A stretch of DNA of 64,000 nucleotides from Takifugu bimaculatus (lineage: Eukaryota; Chordata; Actinopteri; Tetraodontiformes; Tetraodontidae): assembly GCA_004026145.2 (NCBI GenBank), contig CP034983.1, positions 12,123,212-12,187,211 on the forward strand, given 5' to 3'. Of the stretch, positions 25,805-37,800 are shown piece by piece. Both the position numbers and the translations under genes were made by a program. Each line of letters opens with the position of its first letter. The stretch's first letter is position 1. The notes under the pieces are model-generated. The model ran no database searches. It was not told the DNA's origin and worked only from the letters and a program-made list of their open reading frames with translations.

Positions 25805-28800
25805 TCTGCACATGACGCGTCTTTCATTAGGCTGAGTGGATTTCTAAATGTCAGAGTTGATGATCGCACAACTTTGATGAGGTGTGTGTGTGTGTGTGTG
25901 TGTGGGGGGGGGGGGGGTTATATGGCCACTTATTTTATAATCTATATTTGCATTAGCCTTTAGCCATAGCCTCTTAGAAGGGCCTGGGTTTGAGTCCCAC
26001 TCTGAATGAGTGTGTGATTCACCGCTGGCCTGTGTAGGCTCCACCTTCCCCCCCGAAGTCACATGACGCAATGTTCCATGTAGCTTGAAGCTAACGCTAA
26101 AACTGGTGCCCCCCCCCCTCGCCAGTTGGGCCTTGATCGTGCACAGATCTGAACCAAGCAGATTTAATCAGAAGAAAGCAGCTTAACTGGCTGATTGGAA
26201 AGACTGGTGCCTTTAGGGTGGTGGGTTTAGGGTCGTTTTCTCCAGCTTCTTCTTAACGTTGGTCCGTTCCAGCACCAATCAAAGGAACAACTGTTAATAA
26301 CTGAACAACTTGTTTCTCCACAGTCTCCTGCAGCTTTCAAGTGTTTAACACGAGCACAACGAGCTGAAAGTATCTCCTTTAATCGTTGTGTTCTCCAAAA
26401 ACACTCGTCTCCGTATTGACCGTTAAAGTGGCTGCGTCGTTCGGAATAACCGTTAGTTTTCTCTTAAACGCGCCGTCGATACCTGCTAACGTAGCGGATT
26501 CGCGCCACGGGCCTTAAGCCCCGCCCCCAGACGGCGGCCTGGCAGGATGCGCCTGTTGTCTTGGCGGGTTACTAATTAGCCCCATTTGCGGCGCACGCCT
26601 CGGCCATCGTGGAGGGTGACTTTGACAGAGTGCCTCGGCTGAAATGCGCTCGCTAAGCCCGGCGCCGCGGCGCTGCCGGAGCGATTAAGTGGCAGAAGGC
26701 TAATAGTCAGGGAGGGGGGATGAGCCTGACCCGGCCGTAGGCTGCTAGCATCCTGCTCGCTCTGGTCTAACAAGTCCTTTTTACTCCACTTCCTAATCCT
26801 AAATTGAATCTACAAGGTGCCCTTGGGAAAAGTGCTTAATCCCGAATAGCTCGCTAACTTCCGCGCGACGCGTTTAGGCGGCTTCTTTGTCACATATATT
26901 GATCGATGGCGTGCGATTTGGTTCGGAGGCGACGTCGAAACGGTGGCGTTGCCGTGGAGTCCGTCCTGGAGGAGGGAACAGCTGCCCGCGGCGCGGCGGC
27001 CCCTCCGGAGGCAATTACCCGTGCACATTAGCGGTGTTCAGCATGCACGCTCACAAGCCCGAACGGCTGCTGTAACAAGAGGTGGATTGAGTTAGCGGGA
27101 AATATCAGCGGCCTGAGCGAGCGGATTAATTACACTGTAAAAGGGTTGTTTCAGGTGTGACGCGACTCGACTCCGCCACTCCAGTCTCAGCCCTAAACAG
27201 GTTTGAGGGTCTAATTAAAGCCAAACGAGGAGCCGGGTCCTGATCTCAGCCCGGGCTGGCGGACTTTTGGTTGATCTGGAAGCATCTTTGTCGTGTTTGT
27301 TGTGTTAGCAGCCCTGTTCCGGGTTCCTGTCGCGGCTAAAGCGGGAACATTCGGGCCCGCGGCCAGATATAAATCTGGCCGCCTGCTGCAATATCGAGAC
27401 GCAGATGCAATTTTTCAATTCTAATCACAAACAGCCCACACGGCCGGAGGTGAGCGCTCGCCAACGCGCCGCCGCTCACGTTACAAATGAAGGGCGATTC
27501 TGGCGGAGGACGTCCTGTGAGGCCGCCGCCTCGGAGGTTCGCCGGGTTTGTTTGTGTCCATTGATTAGAGGCCGATGTTTGAACCTCGGTCAGTAATTAG
27601 GTCCCTGAGCCGGCGTATTAATTCCCTGGTTTGTGTTATGAGGTCTGTCCACCTGGAGGCTTCGTGTCTGGGTGTTCATCACCGTCGTCAGTCGGTCTCG
27701 TACCGGCACAGACGGCCGGGAGCTTCCACTTTTATTTCCTCTTCCGAAGACAAATGTCAAGCACCGGGGCTTTAGCGAGAAAGCGCGGCCCACCCGTCTG
27801 CCGCCAGCGCCGCCCAGACAGCTAGATAAATGCGCGGCTGCGGCGCGTCTGGCTTCCACCGGAGGCGAGGAGTCTTGGCGCGATGCGAGGCTGCGGCGCG
27901 GCGGAGACAGAAGGATTTTAATCATCGCTTCTCCCCAGGAGTGACACCAGCGCCACATGGGGCAACGGAGACGAGGCGCGGGGTGGGGCGGGGGAGCCAA
28001 ACAACACCTCGGCGGGGGCGGGCTGCAGCGTTCAGGCAGAGGTCTGCGGACACCCGGGAGGAAGACGGTGTGATCCACGCAGGATCCACGCCGTCATTAA
28101 GCACAGGCGGCGTCTCCTGAGCGCCAGCGCACCCCCTTGTTTGTCTCACCGCTGCCGACCAATTTACGGCCCGACCGTATCCATCCGCCTCCTCAGCATC
28201 CGAATGTTCAAAGCCGCCTCCGTCTACACCTGCGTCGCCGCGGAGACGGGGCACAGTTTAGCTTTATTTGTGTCTCGCCTCGAGGATTTTTGAAGTAACC
28301 TCTCTGATCCAGGATGGTAAACAGGGTTCAAAGGTGTTGCCGCGGCGATCAGCGGCACAGCAGCCGCGCGGCGTAATTGGCAGCTGGGGTTAAGCTATGG
28401 AAGGATGAGACAGATGAAAGGAAGCATCCGGAGACGCGTCCCCGTGTCCCCGACTGACTCCAACCCTTCCTGAAAACGTCCCCTTCTTCTTCGGCGCGTC
28501 TTCGCCAGAAAAAGATGATTGTCGCGGCGGCTAACGCGGCCTCGCTGTCGGCGCGCTGGCAGGAAGTGGATGACTATAATTTCTGTCACTAAGCAATTAC
28601 ACGGAAAAATCAGCCGGATCGACGGTAATGACACGAAAACAGAAATTAAACACTTAACAGAATAGTTGTTTTCAACAACGGCGGCTTCCTCGAGTGTCTC
28701 CAGACGTTTGTCGCCCGTCTCTAATTGTAGGTTTGGTGCTCGGCCGTGCGCTAGCTTCTTCGTTCTCTCTGCAACGTTGTTGCTGGCTTGACCTTTGGGG

Positions 28801-31800
28801 TCAACTTTCACACGCCCCAGTTTGCCCTTTCACCCTCGTTTCAAATCCGGATCGGGATAAACACGCGTAGGGATCCCGCCATCGCGCTAGGTTACCCTCC
28901 GCGATCTGTCGCCCAATGTCCCGTTGCCAGGCAACAAGATGATTTTGTTATGACAGCTACCGAAACTTCGACAAGTCAAGAGTCTTTGAACGTTGAAGCT
29001 GCGCTGGCCAATCACAGCGAGGTCGGGGCAGATAAACCGGCCGCTGAGAGTAAATAATAATTAGCATCCGCGCACGCTAGTCTCGGTCACAGAGTGTAAA
29101 TCATTACAGGAAGCTTTTCAGGTGCCCCCCCCCAAAAAAAAACGTTCGTTTGTGCAGGAACGGTGGATAATGAGGAATCTTTCATGTTCTGTAGGAATTT
29201 TTAATAAGTGGCATTTAACGAATGAAGCACATTGTGTGGTGAGCCATTAGCTTCGGAAGCAGTGTTTATTGTAATCACCCCCCCCGAATTACCGACGTTG
29301 ATGAAGCTCAGGCACGATCAGCGTCGTCACGTTGTCACGGCGACGGCGGACAGATAACGCTATCGCCCGTGGCGCCTTTATATTAACCTCATCACGCCGG
29401 GCCGATGTTGGACGAGACACGTCTCAGGGTCGCCCGGATCGTTCCTTCCCGCCGTCCGTGGTCACGCTTCCACGAGGCGCGTTAACAGCTCTCGCACGAC
29501 CTGGAGTCGGGTCTTTTCGCACTATTTGAAATTCTCTTTCCAAGAGCTAATTTAGCAGTAAAGTCAGGTGTCAACGGGATTCCTGTCTGGAGGTGAAGGA
29601 CAGGGCAGCAGGGGGCCTGAATTAGCTTATTTATCGATCCGCGCGGGCTTAGCGAGGCCAAAGTGGAGCGATGCCTCCAAACCGCCGTGGTTTAAATCAT
29701 TTAAATGAAACAGTTGCTAACTGTTGCACGCTTGTCTGTCGTTCCTGTGGCGATGGATCGGCTCTCGTCTTCTTTTCGGAGTTCAGTTTCTGGACCAATG
29801 GCACTACGGCGCTGACAGCAGGGGTCGGGGTGGGATTACCAACCCTCCCATCAAAGAATGGCCTCTTGACCCGCAGCTACTGCTCATCTGTGTCACCTGG
29901 ATGCTGCGCGTGGCTACGTGTTGCTAGGTTACACCCCCCCAACCGGCCCAAACCCGATTAGTTGACTTTTCTAACTTACTTTAATGAATTTACTGATTTC
30001 GTCCAAATGTTCCACATAAACGTTCCGTTGATGCGTTTGGTTGGTCAAAGATCCAATTAAAAGATATGAGTTTGGGCAATTATTTTTTGAGAGTACTTCA
30101 CGAAGTCTTAATTAATCAAGACAGGAGCCGGCAGAACGATCGATGAGGGAACCGGTCGTGATTCCTGAAACAGGAAATTTTAAAATCAGCGCGGATGAAT
30201 TCCATCAATACGCCGTCGTCTGACTCTTTTATCCGTTGCAGGCGTCATCAGGACGGCTCTTCCCAACATGGACCGCGAGACCAGAGACCAGTACGTCCTG
30301 GTCATCCAGGCCAAAGACATGGTGGGCCAGATGGGCGGGCTCTCCGGCACCACCTCCGTCACCGTCACGCTGACAGACGTCAACGACAACCCACCGCGCT
30401 TCAGCCACAGTGAGACCATTCGCATCATTTCTGCTGAGTCGTCCGTCGAGTGTTTAAAAGCTCTGTTCGCCAAAACACTTGAGCTCACACAAGCTTTCGA
30501 GTGGCGCCACAAATGTCTCGCTCGCTAATATACCTGTAAGAGCAAATAAAACCGCTGCCGTTTATTTCTCTCCTTTCATTTTAACATTTTTCTCATCCCA
30601 GCAAAACATCAAGGCAGACGCACATTAAGGTGCTCTGACTTCAGAAGGGAACGACGGCGTTCTGTCGTGGTTAATCTGAGTGTTGAAAGCTTGGTTTTTC
30701 CTTCACAGATTAGGAAAACGCGGAAGGAACAGAGGAAATAAGCGTTATTAGCATCCTGGGTTCAACTGAAACTGCTGCTAACACACCTGAAATAGCTACG
30801 TTAGCGCAAACATTCAACATGCTAGCATTTTCTCTCTTAATGTTGGGGCTTTTTGACCAACATATGTGGCTAAAACCATCCGTCTGCCAGCGGAGCGGCG
30901 TCATCAGAGCACGCCGTCCCTCTCCAGGGTTGCCGGATCAATCACCCTCTTGAGTTCTCGGCTGTTGCTCTGCTAATGGGTCTCCAGTCAGACTTTGGTA
31001 TTCAAAGCCGTGCAGCACTTCTCATGATAATCCAAAGCACCGGCAATCGGTTTAGCGCTGATAGCCGAAAACGGCTGATGCTCTCACCGCTGGACGGCCG
31101 CGGAGAAGAGTCAATTTACCGGCCCCTGGAGGGAAAGAAGGGTTTAAACCCACTGTGTCACACCGGGAGGAAAGAGAGTGTGCTGGAGTTTGGGGCTCCG
31201 CTCCTGCTGCCGCACGGCCAGGGTCACGGGTCAGAATCAATAGACCATAATGGAGCTTCAGAGCATCCGCTGGAGTCAGGCAGCGTAGCGAGCCCTTGGA
31301 AGGAAATGAGTGGAAAGAAGCCAAGGTTGGGCGGGTGAGGGGACAGCTGGGGGGGTGCCGGGGGCAGAGGGAAAGAGGTAGGTGTGGAGAAAATGGAGGG
31401 AGGAAAGCAATTCTTTGGTCTTTTAAGGAGTTGCTATTCCACGGCAAATTAAAAAGCCATTATAGAGATTACATGCCGGCAAACAATGTCAGGCAGATTA
31501 GCATTTAGACAGCGGCTGAGGGGGACGCGGCGAGGAGCGCGGAAAGGTCTGGTAATGAGCTCTTCCATGGTGATTGCAGAGATTATGATTATGAATATGA
31601 TTCCCTTCTTTGTTCTTGGAAGAGCACTCCAAATTCAGAGGGTCAGGCGCGAGCTGCAGGGACACCGTGGAGGGTCTGGGACCAAGAGGAGGTTCAAGGG
31701 GCCGTTTCATCGCCCAACACCGGCTCGAGAACTCCACCCGCTCGTCCGCTAATCGGCCAAATTCTGTCACAGCAAACAAAGCATTCCTTAATAGCTTATT

Positions 31801-34789
31801 TGATCTAATTAGCCACATGCAGGGGAACCAGGAGAGTGAGCTGTTGCTGAAGCTTCCCAAATGTTTCTTTGATTCCTCCCTCAGAAAACTACCAGTTCAC
31901 GGTGCTGGAGTCGCTGCCCACGCGCTCCCTGGTGGCGAAGATCAAAGCGGTGGACGCCGACATCGGCTCCAACGCGGAGATGGACTACAGGATCATGGAC
32001 AGCGACGGGTCCGGGGTGTTCAACGTCAGCACGGACGAGGACACGCAGGACGGCGTCATCACCCTGCTGAAGGTAACCCAAAGGTGGATGAAGCTGGATG
32101 GGTCTGGGAGGCCGGAGGATCCTGAGGAGAACCCTGGGACAGATAACGGGAGGGAGGAAGCTCTGCGGAAATGAGCTCGCCCTGAGCCGGTATAAGTGGG
32201 ATTCAACGCAAATTGGAATAAACGTTCGTGCATTCCTCATCCAGCAGCCATCAGCTCCCATAAATTAAAAGTCCTGGACGTAGCGCATCGTTCTAAATCC
32301 ATCCGTCACCGTAATCCTGCTAATAATCCACCAGACAGCCACTTTCAGCGGAGGCTACGCTAGCGCGTTCCAGACCTCATCAGAGACCGTCGCCGGAGTA
32401 AACACGGTCCTCTTAACAGGAAATCTGTTGCACGGTCTTGCCTCATGTTCCAGAACCAAAGATCCTCCTTTAGACGTTGCGTTTAGCGCTTCAGAGTCGG
32501 AGAAACGGCCTCCGTGCGCTGACAGGTCGTTGCCATTTAGTCTTTTTCTATCAAACCCGGAGGATTACAGCAGTTTAGTGAGTAAAAACAAGCGATTATC
32601 TGCCCGCATGCGGGGTAGAAGTGTTGCTAACGGTAATTAGCTTTCTGTGGCTAACCCCGCATTTGTCCCCCTCTGTCCCCTGAAGCCGCTGGACTTCGAA
32701 ACAAAGAGCAGCTTCTCTCTTCGGATCGAAGCCACAAACAGGAACATCGACACCAACTTCCTGAGCTTGGGCCCTTTCAGCGACACCACGTCCGTCAAGG
32801 TGACGGTGCAGGACGTGGACGAGCCGCCCGTCTTCTCCGCGCCGCTCACCAAGATGGTGGTGTCAGAAGACGCCCGGGTGGGCACCTCCATCGGGAGGGT
32901 CTCCGCCCACGACCCCGACACCTCCAGTAACGCCATCAGGTAGAGACACGCACGAAAACCCCGGGAATTCCTCAGGGGCTCGGCTGAACGCCTGGAAAAC
33001 ACGTCCTCGCCCGGCGTTGGAGGGCCTGTTAGCGAGCTTAATCATAAAATCAAATTACTCCATTGTAGATGGTAGATTGCCTCTTTTTGCTGGTATCGGC
33101 CCCTGCGATATATTTCACTACATGTGCAGAAATTAAAATGATTGTGGAACTAATGCAGCCACAAGAGTCAAATTATGCCGCAATAATACCCTTTAGATGG
33201 AGGCTAATTGGACCGCTAATGTTCCCCAGATATGCGAGCTGCCGCCGGTCGACGGGGTCCGAGCCGTTCCAACCGTTTCGTTCTGCTCGTATTAAAAGTT
33301 TTCGCCAGGATTCCTGAATATTTTATAACTTCTGATGCTAAAGGTGTGTTTTATATCGTCGGTACCGATGTGGCGTTTGCTTTGATTTGACTCTTTCCGA
33401 CAGTTACACGACGCGATGAAATAAAAACCTAATAATCTTTTCTCACAAGCGAAAATGTCAAATCAATACCGCCGCCCAGAAGCAATTTTTTAAAGCGTAT
33501 TTTCGTGCGTGTGCGATGTTTCCAGCCAGGTACTCCATCGACAGGAACACGGATCTGGAGCGGTTCTTCAACATCGACGCGCTGAGCGGCGTCATCAGCA
33601 CGGCCAAGCCGCTGGACCGAGAGGTCAACTCAGTCCACAACCTCACCATCTTGGCCATCGAGACTCGTGAGTCCAAACGCAACCCTGCTAACCCTGTTAG
33701 CTAACTCATGTTCGTGCTACAGCGGTAGCGGTGGCAACGGTCAGGGATTCACGGAACTTTATTGTCACACAAACACGTAATTAGGGAAGAAAAAAGCTTT
33801 ATTAACAGAGAGAAACCTGCTGCCAGGCTCAGGAGTGAAGGAGGAGCAAGGCGCGCACATCGCCACCGTTAGCAAGACGCCGTTAGCAGCAGTTGAGGCT
33901 GGGCAGCCAGCTGACAGGTGGACCTCTTTCACTCATCACTGTGAGGCTGCTGTTTAGAGAGAGGACGCGCTGGTGTCGCCGGACGGTTACCACGGTAACA
34001 GACCGGCTGTTGGCCAATCTTCGGCCTCGTCCTCATCGCCGCTGCCCACTGAAGATGAATTTTCGGAACATTTTTCCCTCCCTTTGGCTGACAAAGGCAC
34101 CAGGGTCTGTTTTCCTGATAATATCCCCGTGCTGCGAGGTCATGTTGACCTTCAAGTGCCCTTGAGCGGACGAGCAGGGAGGCACCTTCAGCGTTCTGCG
34201 TCTCAGAGGTCGCGGGAGCCTCCTTTCGTTCTCGCTCTCCCCCTTCGCCGCCATCAGTGGCGCCGCTGCGGCGTTCAATAACCCCCCAGCGGGCTGTCAT
34301 CCCCGCAGAGCTTTTATCACACGCCGCTTCAAAGGTGTGTTTGTATTTACATCTAACCTGCCCGAGCCCGATATAGCAACAAAGACAGCGCGGCTCATAA
34401 TAACAGCCGCGCGAAATGTCACCGCGGTCCTTCACGCTTGACGAGCCGGCCTCTGACACGCGGTGACACCCGGGCGCTGTTTCCAGCCCAAAACATCTCA
34501 CGGAGGCGCCGAATGAATTCATTCGGCGCATCCCTGCGAGGCGACCTCTCCGAGAGATGAGAGGAGTGCAGGGACCCTCCGGCCGAGGGAGGCGACGTTC
34601 CGCTCGCCCGTGGCCCCGGGCGCCGCACGCCCTTTATGTCACCGCCACATCGGCCCCTCCTTCACGGGTGTCAGCGCGTCGTCTCAGGCCAGCGTCGCTG
34701 ACCACGCCGGGCCGGATCATCGTCACTGCTGCGGACGCGGAGCCATTTAGCCACCAGTGTGTGTCGGGCCGGCCGAGGCTTCGAGGCTG

Positions 34790-34844
<55 letters not shown>

Positions 34845-37800
34845 GCCTCCTCCTCGGCTGTGAAGCCACCGTTGTCATCAGTTTGGCCGATCCACATCAC
34901 AGTTGCCGAGGGCGCCAGATGTTCGGGGCATCCTGCATTTTTCATAATTGCTTCTCGTTAGATCCATTACATTCAAGTTTCATCTCGTCTCTTTGTTTAA
35001 TTAAAACAGAGAACGTTAAACAGAAAAAAACTAATCCTGCAGCCCGACATTATTCCTGCCACCGACCTGTAATATCTGTATTATCTGTATTATCCGCATT
35101 ATCTGCTACCTTCGCGCAGAGCAACATGCTAACGCTAATCCCCAGGTATCAGCCTTGACTCCAGAGGTGTCACGGTCCGGACGGATCTCTTTTCTCTTCC
35201 AGAGGATCCGGTCCAGATCGGGAAGGGCATCACTCTGGTGACGGTGCTGGACATCAACGACAACGCACCGGTCTTTGCCACCGACTACGAAACCCTGCTG
35301 TGTGAAACCACCACACCTGGCCAGGTAAGACCCGCCCCCTGACCCACTGGAGGTGGTTCCGTGGTGGTTCCATGGTTAAGGCCGGACTCAACCTGTTAGC
35401 GTTTGTAGGTGTTATTGTTCATTAGCGGCGCCGCGCTCGTCCCGTTCTGTATGGATTAATGGCGTCTTCCTCTCTGGCTCCCTGGGTAACTGTGGCATCA
35501 TGGGATACCCCCCCCCCCCCTCGCTGGGGCGGAGCGGAGCTCGGACGCAGTCTGAGGGGTAGAAAACGCTGATCCAGGAACAGAAGAAAGGACCTTTTCT
35601 CTTTAGCATCTGTTGCTCATTTGTCTGCTGATGGCGTTTGGGAAACACAATCGGAGGCGAAGGGTAACGGAGGCGAGCAGCCCCGGAAACCCGCCATGGA
35701 TCAGGATGACGCACGCCGCTGCGAGGGGCTATTAGGCACTTTTAAATGTTATTTGCATCCATATTTGGAGGTAGTTTGTCAGCGCGCTCGCGGAGGGCTG
35801 AGCTAAAATAGCAAAGCATTTAATTTGCGGATGTGAAGCCGCCGTATTTCATCCTCCTTCTTTCCGTATGGATGATTCCTCTTTTTGTCTCAGAGGGAGT
35901 TCAGGGGTCATTTCAATACTACCAGTTATAATATTCTGAATATTTAAAGAAAAATCACTTTTTCAAATGCTGAACATCCCAAAAAGCCTTGTTGAAAAAT
36001 TCATTTGGATGCGGCTGCTTTTGCTGTCCGAGGATGAGTGCATTATGGGATGGCTGGCAGCATGTCTCGCTGCTTAGCATGTTTGTAATTTAGCTTTATT
36101 TCTATGTCTGTTTGTCTCGAGTTGATTATTTCGTGGCCACTTTCCTGTTTCAGTCGCTACCTTAGCCGCAGCGCTAGCGTATTTGATGATTGTTGTTGCA
36201 GCCTGTCACCTGACCTGTCACCTGTCACCTGACTGATTCACCCCGACCCTGCACACGATGTGTACGTTTCCCCCATTAGCAGCTTATAAATTACGGCTGG
36301 GCGCCTATGGCGACTCTGAACGCAGCAAAATAAAGTCCCCCCCCCCACAACGTTGGAGCAGCCCCCACCATGACAGCATCATCAGCAGGAAAAGGTGCTG
36401 CAGCCCTGTAATTACTCAGCTGAAGAAGACGTATTGCTTACTCAATGGCAGCGGCGCGCCGGGGGGGGCGGGGGGGTGCTGGGGTGGTGGGGGGGGGGTT
36501 TGAGCTGCAGCTGCTGCAGGAGGCCGCTGTCCTCATTGATCATTCAGCTCCACTCAAACACACCCAGTCCTCAGTTTAGGGCCCGGACGCATCTTTGGAT
36601 ATTGGATCTGTTCAGAATTGGGAGGGGGGGGGGGGGTCCTGTATGGGGGTGTCGGGGCCCGTTGCCTTTAATGAGCACTCCTGGTGAAGGATAGTTGTGG
36701 GGGGGGGTTTGTCCAGTGACTAATGTAGCGATCCATAAAGGAAATCTATTGGTCTGAGAGCCAAGGAGGGAAGGAGCCGACGTGGATCACCTCCCTGGGA
36801 ATGACGTTCCGATGATCGACGTCCTGCCTCCGCTGCTGCCGCCCCACAGCCAAAAAATCCCTCTTCCCGACGCTTATTGTTTGGATTGTTATGGATAATC
36901 TCCTCTGATGTGGGCGGAGCTGAATGACACTCGACCCCTCGGACGCCTCTCAGAGGAGGGCGTCGACCCCATGGCCCGGCGGGGCGATGTGGCTCTCCGG
37001 CGAGCTCGCCCATTTTTCAGCTACATTCTCTCTTATCGATTGATCTAGCGTTGCTAGCGCTACGCTAACAGTGGGGACGTATTTTACGTCCTTATTTTCA
37101 TCCGTATTTTACAGTGGGAAACACGGTCGAGGGCTGTGGCGAGACCCCCGCTTGCTCCGTTCGTAATTAATTAAAACGCTGGCGTTTGCACGGCGGCTGT
37201 GGCGGCGGCGCCGTTTCCGTGTGAAGCTTTATTGGACCCCCCCCAGCTGTCATGCCCGCTGGCTTATTCACAGCCGTGACAGAGATGTAATGATAACATT
37301 TGCCACTCGGGGCCATGGGTGTCTCTCAGCAGCACAGATTGGGGGGGGGGGGCTGTGGAGGTGGATAACCTAGCATGTTTTAATGAAGCCCCCCCGTACA
37401 GCCGCGCTCTCCAGAGATGCCACTTGTTCCGGATCACCGGAGCATCTGTCTCATGCCATCACATTAATTAAAGCTATGATGAGGGTGTGGGGGCAGGTCA
37501 GGGGGTCACGATGGACAATCCCTTCAATCACAGCCCCCCCCCCCCAGCCCTCAAAAGACCCAGGACGAAGGTTTTGCAGACTGATAGATGGTCACGGCCG
37601 TAGCCATGGCGACCGGTGACCCGACGGGTCCTGGTAGGAACGCCTGTTTTCCTCGGATCCGACTCGGCGCCGCTAAACTTGGAGATGAAGGACTCGACTT
37701 TCCGCCTGCAGCCCACCAGAGGATTCCTTCTGTCTGGAACGACGTGCGGATGTTTTTCCAGCCCCTTTAGGAAGCTTTTTATGTTCCATCAGCGATTGTT

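Larger units (their letters stand above)
23100..30241 (+). other. cdh7 intron 3 (7.1 kb)
   Basis: Bounded by gtgggt and ccgttgcag. It holds a CCG trinucleotide run (25773-25803), a GT tract running into 14 G (25881-25917), a 12-bp C run (25562-25573) and a possible tRNA-derived SINE remnant (about 25960-26050). The segment around 26.5-28.3 kb is CpG-rich with long open frames on both strands. These look like composition effects, since no domain is visible. Confidence 0.8.
33667..35202 (+). other. cdh7 intron 7 (1.5 kb)
   Basis: Bounded by gtgagt and ctcttccag. It contains a perfect 24-bp palindrome (34506-34529), a 49-bp CA microsatellite (34795-34843) and a short 9-bp tandem, TATTATCTG-like, at 35068-35107. 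A 200-codon minus-strand open frame at 33929-34531 has no domain and is not called. Confidence 0.8.

Noticed and set aside
27590..28078. 162-codon minus-strand open frame near 27.8 kb
   Set aside because: High GC gives long chance open frames on both strands here; no domain visible.
33929..34531. 200-codon minus-strand open frame in cdh7 intron 7
   Set aside because: No recognisable domain, lies in a CpG-rich intron with overlapping open frames in other phases, and antisense to a gene.
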